Notes under the pieces: generated by a model
Told to the model about the DNA's origin: nothing
Databases searched by the model: none
The model's input: only the letters and a program-made list of their open reading frames with translations
NCBI GenBank assembly: GCA_018466975.1
Contig: CM031559.1
Coordinates: 2,790,001-2,854,000, forward strand
Reading direction: 5' to 3'
DNA length: 64,000 nucleotides
Origin: Sparassis latifolia
Lineage: Eukaryota; Basidiomycota; Agaricomycetes; Polyporales; Sparassidaceae
Position numbers and translations under genes: made by a program
Part shown: positions 45,917 to 56,224 of the stretch, piece after piece
Layout of the letters: each line of letters begins with the position of its first letter
How positions within the stretch are numbered: position 1 is the first letter of the stretch

Positions 45917-46882
45917 ATGTCAGCCACCGAAGCGAACTATCCGTTCAACAAACCCACAGCGGATCTCACCGTGTGTTCTTCTGACAATGTGAATTTCCGT
46001 GTCCACAGAATTATTCTCGCCGAAGCATCGCCCGTCTTCGAGACCACGTTCCAGCTTCCCCAGCCACTCGATGCACAGAACCATCACGTTGTCAGCCTCA
46101 CAGAAGAGTCTGGGACGCTGGACAAGCTATTCCGGATATGCTACCCAGTTCCCGACCCTCCGCTAGATTGTTTGGAGGATGTCGAAGCGGTTCTGGCGGC
46201 GGCAGCGAAGTACGACATGGATGAGGCGCAGGCTGTATGCAAGAAGGCGCTGCTGGATGCAGATCTGGTACAGGAAGATCCTTTTGGTCTTTACGCCATC
46301 GCAGTCAACCTGAAGCTGGAAGATGTGACGCGTGCGGCCGCCCGACAAACGCTCCGCTATCCGTACGAACCGCTGGATTCCCCGTCCCACACTTTGGCGA
46401 AACTCCACGCGATAGCGTACGCTTACCTGTTGCAGTAACGGGAACGATGCAGGCTCGCCGCTCTCAGAGCCATGGACGGGTTCCCTGAGAATTTACACGA
46501 GAGCTTTTACAAATACGACTGCGGTAGATGTCGTGATGAAGATGGGCTTGAGCCTGAACCTGTTGGGTGGGTCACGCGTAGATACAGCCTCGACGTCGGT
46601 GTTAAAGACTATCTTTCCTACGCTGCGGAGCTCATGGAGGTATCCCCGTCTGGAGACGCGCTGGTGGAAGATGCGGAACTCGGGTCCTGCCGCTTCGTGG
46701 AATCATCGTTGCCTGCCTGCAAGGATTGTCGCCGAGATATCTGCAGTTTAATGCAAGCTTGGCGGAACAGCTTTGCAGAAGATGTCAATGGTGGCATTGC
46801 ACAGGTAAATTGATATCGTCCCTTGCATGATGCATACCGTCTCATTCACGCTATACAGCAACAACTCCAGATTGCATTTTAG
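45917..46882 (+). pseudogene. BTB/POZ paralogue 5, nonsense mutation
   Basis: Starts at a good ATG (MSATEANYPFNKPTADLTVC) with a full BTB domain (FRVHRIILAEASPVFETTF, LDKLFRICYPVPDPPLDC, KYDMDEAQAVCKKALLDA). The frame is cut by TAA at 46436-46438 after YAYLLQ, where paralogue 4 has TAC (LLQYRERCRLAAL). The frame then stays open in the same register (RERCRLAALRAMDGFPEN, to AEDVNGGIAQ). A 54-nt intron (46805-46858) leads to the final exon QQLQIAF-stop. The single-base nonsense change and the otherwise preserved frame suggest recent inactivation. A truncated BTB-only protein of 173 residues could still be made. Confidence 0.8.
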
Positions 46883-47224
46883 GAAGGTGAGTGCTATAGA
46901 ATTGGCCATTTCTCAGTTGAATAACCTTCAGGATTGACTGTCCTCCGAATGTGTGGGCCTCCCAGGTAGTTGTGTTCCGGCCTGGTTTCGCGATTTGGGA
47001 CATAACTGCTTTGAGAAACGCGCAGGCTCTCTGGTATTTTTTCAGATGGGTCTCCGTTATCCCGGATATTTGTTCACTCTCTGTGTAGTGAGGGCCAGCA
47101 GATGCAGATACAACATTTCTTACAAACCGGAAGACATGAGATGGTGGGTAATGGTACACTCAGCTGAGGTCATTACGGGCATGTACAGAGCAAAGCGCAG
47201 ATTTCGATGGTGCGATAATGGTGT

Positions 47225-48825
47225 CTACTTCTGGTCTCTCTTCCTCTTGAGATCCTTAGGTGCAGGATCATTTGAAAGCATGACCATAGCATACGAAAGA
47301 TAGATGCTGTCTTCTGTCCAAGGCTTCGCTTCATTACCTGTGTAATGTGCTCCACCCTCGCCTCCCTTCTTCCACACGATAGAACTCTTCGCAAAGTCGA
47401 CAGAATAGAATGGCACGCTGGTCAAGCCGGTCAACCACCCCTCCGCACTCGGGACATCAATGATAACCTTCGGAGGCGGGACTGCACGATGGTAGATTGG
47501 GTACGATTTCAAGTCCACGTATGTGCGATCGTTGTTGAACTCTACGAATGCGTCTGAGAACTCGGTCTCGTCGGCGACACTCGCGAGCAGGGCCTCAACG
47601 TGCGCCTGGGTGAGCGGGTACACGGGCGCAGTCACGCTAATATAATCATCGCCGTCGCCGGAGAGAAGTGCGCTGCCATCGAGCTTCGTGAGTACGGGCA
47701 AGAAGTGGACCTGTGCGTTGCTCCGCTGCACCATCGCCTCTGCGGCTGCATGCAAGACGTTATCTAGCCCGTTAAGCTCGACGGTCCCGATGCAGTACTT
47801 GTGTGCCAGGAGCACACCGAAGGGCAGCTGCATTTTGCCTAGCACGTCCTCCATCTTCTGCTGCGGGAGGGTGGCATCCGGACTCGCTTGGAACCCGCTC
47901 TGCCCAATCATTGTGTTACCAGTCCTGAAGACCTTGAACGCAATCACCGCACGATGTCCCTCTGTGATCTTGTCCACACGATGCACTGTGTCGGGATAGA
48001 ATGCAGCCCAGGAGCCAGGATGCGCTTTGGCTCCACGGGAGCGGTACAGGTCATGATAATTGTCATGGCCAATGACCAGTAAACCGCCTTCGCAGTTGTC
48101 ACCAAGGCCAACCAAGAATGTCTAAACAAGATCCCTCTCGGGTGTGTCTCTGTGAAATTGAAACATCCCGCCCGGGCCATAGATGTGAATCTTGTATGGC
48201 TCGACGCGCACCGCACTGGGAATGAAGTGCTCGCCCCAGTGCTTCTTAATTTCTTCGACGAGGCCGTCTGAGACGGTGAATTCGGAGGCGAGAATCTCGC
48301 GCGCATCTCGGACGTTCTTGTCGACCTTGGTCTCCTGCGCCCGAACATCTCCAAAGTCTGATACCTCGCCATGCTCGTACCACTTCTTCAGACGATCCGC
48401 GATCGCCTCCTTATCCTCTTCTTCTGACTTTGGGACAAGCTCTCCGGAGAATTCGCACCCAGGACGTGTGACGGTGAGCTTGAAGGAGGCGTCCAAGGTG
48501 TCGCTCCAGCTATCTGAGCCGTGTTCCTTGTAAATCTCGCAAAGTTCTTTGATGCACGACTGTTATAATTGTCAGGGAAGTGAACATCCTCTAATGAAGG
48601 AGAACTGACCTCGTTAGGACCAGATACTTTTTTAGGCTGGGTACTAGCCCTCTCATCCTCATTCTCATCCATGTCGCGGTAGCTGTCATCCTCGTCAACG
48701 TATGTGTACCTCTCCTCGAAGAGATGCACCCTTGTCTTGCAATCTCCAATTTGCTGGAGGCGAAAGGGTGCCATGCTCAGGGCCTTCTGGAGGTCCAAAG
48801 CGGTGCGCACAGATGAGGGCAACAT
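47225..48825 (-). pseudogene. 2OG-Fe(II) oxygenase paralogue 3, nonsense mutation
   Basis: Exon 1 (48610-48825) begins MLPSSVRTALDLQKALSMAP, identical to paralogue 2. Exon 2 begins near SCIKELCEIYKEHG. The iron ligands (GGMFQFHRDTPERDLV; FYPDTVHRVDKI) and Arg (GHRAVIAFKVF) are present. The sequence carries TAG at 48122-48124 where paralogue 2 has GGG (RDLVGTFLVGLGD). The stop falls inside the catalytic core, between the two His ligands, so any product would be inactive. Downstream the frame is open to the end (DLKRKRDQK), pointing to recent loss. Confidence 0.85.
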
Positions 48826-49336
48826 GGTCACTGGGGTTCGGAAATGGTGGGTAGGAGAACGTTGAAGCTGAGGGAAGGGAACGGGGCGCTGGTGATATTT
48901 AATGTCGACCGACTCATTACGTGTAAATGTTAGAGAACCATGGAACTTCAGCGCTTCAGCATCGAGGCAATCGGCTCGAGTGGTGTTGTTTCGGTTTCGA
49001 GTCATCTACCCCCCAAAAGGCAATAGGACTACCCTTTTGGGCGGACAGTCTGAAATCCGAGTCACACTGCCGACGAGACGAATTACATGAGTACCGATGC
49101 CCAGCTCGAATCCTCGAAAGTAAAGGAACTCAAGAACGTTGATCTGGATATTGGTAGTCAGATGAGACCTTGCCGCCACATTTCATCTATTATCGAAGAA
49201 GTTCACCAACAACCTGAAAACCCAAACGATAAAAAAAAACACAAACAAGAAAATGCATAATTATTCAGAGTCCACTAGCTATAGTAAGTCTAGCGATTTG
49301 AAGGCAGGAAGGAGAACAAAGAAAATCTACGAGATA

Positions 49337-52173
49337 TTACTCACTCTCCTCGGTAGCATAACCATCCGAATCAACGCCATTCTCAGCATTCTGGACACGC
49401 TTACCCTTCCCGTTCACCACGCCAACATCCGAAACCATCTCTACCACGACCTGTCCACCGCCTTTCAACGCCTCCACATCGCCTAACCTCTTAGCGGGTT
49501 CCCACACGATCTCCTTCCGAGGGTAAGCTAGCACAAGTTTGAAGCCCCACCACTCGTCCTTCGACTTCCTGGAACTTTCAACTTCTTCGACCAAGCCAGC
49601 CTCTCCCGGAAGAACACCCGCTGGTGCAGTGAACGGATCCTTATCCTGCGCGAATTCCAACGGGATGAAGAGCGAGTCCACATATGCGTACAGCGCTGTG
49701 AGTGGGTCGCCCTCGCCGAAGAAGCGCACCGCCCGCCGCCCGTCAGGCATGCGTAAGCCAACGCGCAGAGTCTTTCCCCTACCCGTCTCGCCGGGGCGCG
49801 GCTCGCGCAGCACGAGCGCCTTCCGGGCATACCGCCGCCACTCCATCCTGCGAGCTTGGTACGCCCTCCGCCGCTCCTCCGCGCGCTCGCGCTCGGCCCT
49901 CTCACGCTGCTCAGCTTCTTCGCGTAGCCTCTGCTCCACCTGCGAGCGCTTCTCCTCCTCCAATCGGCGCTCGACGCGCTCCTTGTCGCGTCGCCGGGTC
50001 TCTTCGAACGCGCGGTCCTGTTCGGCGCGCAAGGCGCGTTCGTGCTCGCGCTCTGCAGCCTGGGTGCGCACGCGAGCGAGGAAAGGGGTCACGCGGGGCA
50101 ATAGATGCTCGTTGAGGTGCGTGACGAGAGACTGAGCGGCTGTCGGAGCGGATGTAGAGGGAATAGCCGGGCCTTGGTGCCGTGAGAGGATTGTCAGAGT
50201 AGGCACAGGAGACGTGCTCGACGCGGTGCCTCTCCGAGCTTGAAGCGCGATGAAGGCGACGAAGGGGTACGTAGTGGCTTGCAATTTTTGGGAGGCTAGT
50301 AAACTCAGTGTGAAAATGAGTGCTCAGAAACTAGCGGTAGCACCTACCACTCCATGCTTCCCTATCTCTTATATCTCCTCCCCAGACGAGCATGTCATTC
50401 TCCTGGATCGCCTGGACAAGCGTTGGGTCCGTCAAAGTGCTCCTATGGCGCCCCGTCAGACATAGGACTCCAGTGAATTCAGTAGATCCAAAGAACTTGC
50501 CTCTTGAATTCAGCCACGTCATCGTGTTCCTCACTGACAAGCACAACACAACCGATCCTCACGTCCCTCTCGCAAGAGCGCACGAACTGTTCGTAGCTCC
50601 CCAAGAAGAAGTCAGGGAGGAGCTTCGTCTCACCATCAGCCTCTCCATCGACACCTCGAGGCGGCCTAGAAGTTAACGACGATGGTCCCGCAACACCCGC
50701 GGCGGTACCAGAGCTCAACCCATGCCCATTCGTGACTGGCGTTCCCACGTTCTTGTGCGTTGTGCCACTGCGGCTGACGCACACCGCCCCTGTCTCTTCC
50801 TCCAGCGCACGCACCCAGCGCTCCACAACGCTCTTCGAATCCATCGCTTTCCCGTCGCGGTTCATTCCGGGAAGCTGCCGGTAGGTGAACGTGAGGTTTG
50901 AGAAAGTGAACGGCGCAAATTGCGGAAGCGGAATGTGCAGAACGCGGAAGATAAACCGAATGATAGAGGTGAGGATGCGAAGGGGGAAGACGAGCACGGA
51001 TAGGATAGCACGAAGCGGACGAGCTAGGGTGACTGAAGACGAAGTAGGCTGAACGAATGCCCAAAGGGTCGTCAGCGTCAGCGAAAGTCCCTGAGCGGGA
51101 ACTCACTATTGGCCTAAATTCCCTGCCGCGGCCGTTCGGTATGAGCAGACCTTGCTCGGAGTCGTCAATCTCAAATTCTTCGACGGGTGGCCGAGAGACT
51201 GGAGCTGGAGCTGGAGTGCCATGGTCAAATATTATTTCTGCGGCGCGCTAGAGAAGTAAGTGAGTATATTATTCCAACCAAAATGGGGTAACAACATGGA
51301 GAAACTTTCCACATCCGGTTAACAACCAGTAGTAGATGAAAGTATACCATGAACTCTGTTTACGCAGAAGCACGAGAATAGTGAATACTAGGTACACACG
51401 TGGTCCGCGGACACTGGCACAAGCGACTCGAACGGAATCACGGTATGCGAAGAGTTCTTGTGCGAGTAATGAGGCGTGAATGCCTTGCGCTTCAGCTTGT
51501 AGCCGCACAGGTGGAGTCATACGGGTTGACCGAAGTTTAAAACCAACGCACTCATCAAATGAAGGACATCTGGAAAGAGGATTCTCGACGCGGAGATTCC
51601 AAAGCTGCGCTAAAGAATCTGACGTTGAGTAATATTATCTCCACGTCCTACAGCCACGGGTAGCCCGTTACTGGATATATGACGTGCCTCGATTCCACTA
51701 GCGAAATTACAAGCACAGGTCTCGGTATCCACGGAGGTTATGCGACTCGGAAGACAAATACGACATACACATAGCGCGGGCAGGATAAACGTTTCAATAG
51801 AGGATGTGGGGACGGCCGACGAAGATACCTCTTCCAAGGGCTGTGCGTCTCCCAGTCGTGTCACTCTGAAACACATACATGCTTGTGTTCCACATTAGAG
51901 GCACGTGGGAAAACACATGCAGCACTCGAGGAACAGCGATGAAAGACCACAAGGCCCGAGACACAGGTCACAGCACGACGAACGCTAATTGACATACCTG
52001 GACATCCCAACCGGCGCTCTGGAGCACACCTATCGCAACATCTTGGTCCCCGCCATCCATAAGGGCCTGCAGCTGTGAGAGCGCCTCCTTTTGTGTCACT
52101 GACAGTGATTCAATATCCATCCCGGAGGTCAAGTAGTCGGTGGCCTGCTCTACTTTGTCCTGAAGGAGACGGC
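49337..52173 (-). CDS. FAF2: UBA-UAS-UBX protein of the ER membrane (FAF2/UBXD8/Ubx2 type)
   Basis: Exons 51998-52173, 51107-51247, 50501-51048, 50348-50442 and 49337-50295 join in frame. A UBA domain comes first (LLQDKVEQATDYLTSGMDIE, DVAIGVLQSAGWDVQ). A hydrophobic hairpin follows (LRAILSVLVFPLRILTSIIR, FIFRVLHIPLPQF) that would insert in the ER or lipid-droplet membrane. Next are the thioredoxin-like UAS domain (LLPDFFLGSYEQFVRSCERD, VQAIQENDMLVWGGDI, YPFVAFIALQ), a long Arg/Glu coiled coil, and a C-terminal UBX domain (KTLRVGLRMPDGRRAVRFFG). The family recruits Cdc48/p97 to ubiquitinated ERAD clients. The intron at 50443-50500 starts GC (GAG|GCAAGT). The intron 51248-51997 is 750 nt. The first coding exon, upstream of 52173, is unresolved. 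Confidence 0.9.
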
Positions 52174-52558
52174 CTGAGTAAATCGCGTGCAGAAGAGAAG
52201 AATGTTAAGCAAAGGAGTGGCGATGTTAGTTCAAGATCCGTTACGAAAAGTAAAGAGATGCCAGCGCGTGGTGGGAGGGAGGAGGACAGCGCTGAAGTCG
52301 AGTCGGAACGCAGATACCGAGCGCAAGGTGCGGCCATTTCGACCACGTGCATTAATGTTAGCAGGACAACTCCATAGTTGGTACTGTATGTGCAAAATTA
52401 GGTTGATAATCCTTTTGGGCGCTTGCTTCCAAAACATTCGTGTGACTACTACTACGTCTTGGACATCTGTCATACGCTGTTCTTTGTCTTCCTCACACGA
52501 ATATCTCTTGATTGAACGACTTCTTCGGAAGCTTATAAAGCCCTTCTGACCACACGGG
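52174..52558. promoter_or_regulatory. Shared upstream region FAF2-like / CUE-domain gene
   Basis: The two genes diverge. The FAF2-like first coding exon must lie within or next to these 385 bp, so the promoters probably overlap. A minus-strand ATG at 52352 (MAAPCARYLRS) is out of frame with the UBA exon unless a short intron corrects it. No clear TATA element is seen. Confidence 0.4.
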
Positions 52559-53474
52559 ATGGGAGAAGTTCTTAACGTCCTCGTCGCCGTCGCCGTCATC
52601 GTCGTCATCGTCCGCTGGGCAACCTCGAGTACGCGTTCTCTCTCCTTTCTCTGTCTTGTGTCTGTCTTTTGCCGCGCTGTTGGAACATGGGTACTGACTG
52701 ATGCTGACCGTGGGACTGTATCGTAGGCAAAGATGCGCCAGCAGGCCAGTCACCTGCGTCGGTCTTGGGGTTTCAGCCAAAGACTGTAACTCCAGATATG
52801 GTCCGTGTTTTCTGACGGTCTCATCAGGAGCTTGTGTCTAAATCTCCCATGAAATAATGTTAGGTTGACACCGTTCACAACATGTTCCCAGATATTCCCA
52901 GGTATGTTCAGCACGCGTCCGACTTCCAAGCTCGCTTATTCGTGTTCTGGGTAAGTGACAACATCCGCTACGATCTGTTGCGCACAGGGAGCGTGCAACG
53001 GACGTCAAATACCATTATCGAAAAAGGGTTCCTACCAGCAGTACGTTGCAGCTCGCTGTCCGTGACTCTGTCCCGCACTCATCGTTCGCTCAGCCTCCAC
53101 AACCATACTATACGCTGTACCCCCGTGCACTTGACCCCGTGCCACGTGCTGACGTCCAAGCCAACCCTGCGGGCGCCTCGCAAGTGAAGGCGAAGGGTGA
53201 GAGTCTCATCTCACGTTACAACCTCCAGGAGCGTGTCGCGCTAGCTACTGGTTCATCGCTGTCTGCACCTGAAGAGGCAGGAGGAAAGTCTGTATGGGAG
53301 GATAGCCCAGAGAAGAGAGAGGCCAGCCTGAGGGAGCGTAAAGCTCAGATGATTCTGGCCGCGAGGGAGTGAGTGCCTCGTTTCGCCTCGAGGTTTGCTC
53401 TGTTCTGCTGACGATACTTTCTTCCTTGTAGGCGACTGTTGGCACAGCAGGCTGCACAGGCCGCTAAATCATGA
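52559..53474 (+). CDS. CUE1: ER-membrane CUE-domain protein (Cue1 type)
   Basis: Six or so short exons. The start MGEVLNVLVAVAVIVVIVRW is a single N-terminal membrane anchor. After introns come GKDAPAGQSPASVLGFQPKT and the CUE domain (MVDTVHNMFPDIP, then DNIRYDLLRTGSVQRTSNTI, IEKGFLPA), with the MFP and LL motifs that bind ubiquitin. A proline-rich linker and a charged region follow (GESLISRYNLQERVALATGS, REASLRERKAQMILAAR, ending LLAQQAAQAAKS). Yeast Cue1 anchors and activates the E2 Ubc7 at the ER for ERAD; the C-terminal charged helix here may be the E2-binding part. About 195 residues. No break is seen. Confidence 0.85.
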
Positions 53475-53659
53475 CTAACTGGTCAAGCGATATGTACGTT
53501 CTAACGAGGATCCAAAACTGTATAGAATCTACATAAAGAATGAAATGGGGGGTGTGGACGGGTTCCTGTGGTTGAGTGTTCTCCTATACTTGCTGGCTTT
53601 GCTTCTACTACTTTCAATACATTCTCCTCATCACAGTTTTGTTAGGTTGGAAGTGCGCT

Positions 53660-55850
53660 AATTCGATATGCGCCTTGCGCAGGTAGGCTCCACCTTCATG
53701 CTGTATGCATGTCTTGCCGAGCAGTCGAAGAATGACTACGGCTCACCGCGCCATCTGAAATTCGCTTTGTTCCAGCCTGCTTTCCCTAATCCGTACCACT
53801 CTAAGAAGCATGTCCTCGCTCTCGGTTTATTTTTTCCGGTCTGCACGTCTCGGTAGCATGCTTGCTATGTCTGGTACGTCTTGACCATTACCCTAATACA
53901 AGCGCAGCGCACCGTACTAATTACCCGCAGGTTACTGAGATGGAGTATACAACGACAAACTGGGGTCCAACCATTCGTGTATGGTTGTCCCCGTGTACTG
54001 CACTCCGCCAACCTTCCCACCAGTAGCAGTCCCGATCCACCTGTAATAGATGGGTGTGTCTGGGAATGTTCCAACGGTAGTCAGGTTGAAACTGTACTGC
54101 TCCCCATCCTCCAGCGTGTAGTCCAACAGGAAGCCCTGCGGGACGACGGCGCCAGTGACATTGTCGAAACTGGCGCCGTAAGGCGTGACGGAGTTGAAGT
54201 CCACCCTCCGCGAGCCCACTAAGCTGCACTGGTTCTGCACGACCACGCCAGACTCCGCGAGGTAGCCCGTGTTAGCGATGAGCGTCGAGTTGATCGCCTG
54301 CATAATCGCGCCGGTGAGGACGTACGGCCCGGCCTGCGCCTGGAGCCACTGCCACTGCGAGGCGTAGCCAAAGATGGCCGCGGGGGAGAAGTTGTGGTCG
54401 TGGTACCCGTTCCCGATGAACTGCAGCGGCGTGCCGTCGATGAGAAGGTCCACAACGGCCTGTCCGCCGGGGATCGTCACGGCCCAGCCGAACTCTGTAA
54501 ACAGCGCCGTTTCGGTGGGACTGAGCGACACTCCTGCGGGCACAGCAGTGTCGAAGTAGGGGTCATCGGTGACGTTGCAGGCATAGTGGGGCGACGCGCT
54601 GGAGGTCAAGACGATGGATCCAGACATTCCATACTCTGGTGAGTTCAACTCGACCGTGAAGGTGTTTAAGTCGCTGCTCAAGAAGAATTTCCCGGCAGTA
54701 CCCCATGTACCGTCAACGGCTTGGCCGTCAGTAGTGATGGTCCCGGTGGTCGTTGGAATAGTGACATTATAAGTCGTTCCGTTCGACAAGAATCCGCTGA
54801 TACTGATAGTGAATTCAGGCTCCATGTTACCGGCAGGAGCGGTGTATAAGACGTTGCCTACCAATTCGGAGCAGTTATGAATACGGTATGCTTCGCCCCA
54901 AAAATTCGCGTTACCTACCTTGGTAGAAGACCACTACCACGCTGGACGGTGATTCGTCTCCGACAGGCTCAGAGACTCCCTGGATGTACCACCACTCCGT
55001 TTGCGTGTTGCTGGAGTTGGCCGCAAGGTACTGCCCGTCAAAAGGTACGGTATCCTTCACGGGACGGTGGCCATGGAGTGCAGCTGCACCTATCAGAGGT
55101 ACGTTCAAGGTACAGCCAACATGATGCCGTAGAACACTTACACGCATAGCTCGCCCACAGTGCTGCAACGAAAACGACAGTAGCAGGAACGCGGAACATC
55201 GGTGCACCAAGAACGGTGAACATGGGCGAGTGCTGAGGGGGAAGAATGTCATCCAGCAACCTCCTTTAATGCTCCTCGCTCAGAACGCGCATCAATGACA
55301 AGCGCTAAGTGGTGCGTTATAATTGTTTGGATGTTATTTGAAACAGATCGACGTGGGTCGAGGTGTCTCATATAGGAGAACCTGCGACTTGTCGGGACCG
55401 TTCTACTCAGCAATCCTACATCATGTGGACCGTCTCAAAAGTCGGAGTCGAAGTTCCCGTGGGTGAGTTCACTCTGACTAAACAACATGGGTCAGTGCCA
55501 TCTCTAATCTAGCCAACGGTGTTCCACGCGCGTTATTTCGGTGGTTCGAAGCAACTGCTGAGGACGAAAAATAGCTTGAGCTTAGGGCGCGTACGTTGTC
55601 ATCTGCTCAGAACAGAAGTTACACGGGCGCTAGGATTTTCGCCGGGTAATGCACCAGCAATCCAGAGATCAAAATGCTATCATCAGATTGTTCCCGCGCA
55701 GTACGTTAACTCCATATATATATGTTCTGTCAACGTCCGTCGGCATGAGGTTTCTCGGTGCATGTGTGTCACACACTGTAATTTACGCATTCCTTCTTAT
55801 CCCAAAGCAGTAGCAGACCTTCTAAAGAAGGGAATATCTACCATCCATCG
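53660..55850. repeat. Tandem duplication, unit 1 (AttH-like gene plus flanks)
   Basis: Nearly identical over most of its length to 56225-58415, in direct orientation. The 3' flank (GCACGTCTCGGTAGCATGCT), the whole gene and the 5' flank (TTATAATTGTTTGGA, TTATCCCAAAGCAG) all match. By eye the coding parts differ by a few percent and the far 3' flank by more. Confidence 0.9.
53932..55199 (-). CDS. Secreted AttH/CrtC-like lipocalin-fold protein, copy 1
   Basis: Three exons (55142-55199, 54919-55089, 53932-54857; introns of 52 and 61 nt) encode 384 residues; an in-frame ATG at 55223 would add 8. A signal peptide (MFRVPATVVFVAALWASYA) is followed by NTQTEWWYIQGVSEP, the EWWY motif of the AttH/hydroxyneurosporene-synthase family. 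The second hallmark is FIGNGYHDHNFSPA. The family includes fungal kievitone hydratase and lipocalin-like Diels-Alderases, which have paired beta-barrel domains and hydrate double bonds or guide cyclisation. Several N-glycosylation sites (NVT, NST, NLT). The substrate is unknown. A paralogue lies 2.56 kb away. Confidence 0.8.
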
Positions 55851-55852
55851 CG

Positions 55853-56215
55853 ACGACGCACACATTCCTTCTTCTGCTACCCCTGATCACCGCTACACAC
55901 GCCTTCCAGATCCCCTGTTCTCCCATCACCAGGCCCCATTCTCTCCTGCACAAGGTACACAACCGGCAGAGCCGTGACCGAGCAAGGTCGCACCCTCGGC
56001 GGCGTTTTGGATCGCGAAGGCCCGCGCAGTTCGGGCTGGACGTCGAGGGTCCGAGAGGAGTGGATACATCGGTGGACGTGCGTAAACTCCCTGGTCCATA
56101 TGTTGTGCGGGCTGACGGGCGGGCGCAGGGAGCACGGTGGTGCACCCGTACGGGGACGCCACGTTCGAGCCGGTGGAGCTCGGGGCGTTCATGTTCGTGT
56201 TAGGTCGGAACTGCG
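55853..56215 (+). pseudogene. Truncated prenylcysteine-oxidase-like pseudogene
   Basis: Matches the 5' part of the gene at 62.3 kb. It has ACACATTCCTTCTTCTGCT, CACACGCCTTCCAGATCCCC, then GGCGTTCTGGATCGCGAAGG after a deletion, the first intron, and GGGAGCACGGTGGTGCACCC. The ATG is lost (ACG in its place) and the FAD-binding GAGAGG segment is deleted. Frames are broken and similarity ends near 56215. It lies exactly between the two AttH-like duplication units. Confidence 0.85.
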
Positions 56216-56224
56216 CCAATTCGC

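Larger units (their letters stand above)
45300..50300. repeat. Segmental duplication block B (UBX fragment - BTB - 2OG oxygenase - UBX)
   Basis: Same order and orientation as block A at 28.8-33.2 kb. The BTB coding parts, the oxygenase coding parts and the oxygenase-UBX spacer align with block A; the block-A MITE is missing from the spacer here. Here the BTB gene and the oxygenase carry stop codons while the UBX gene is intact. Confidence 0.85.
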
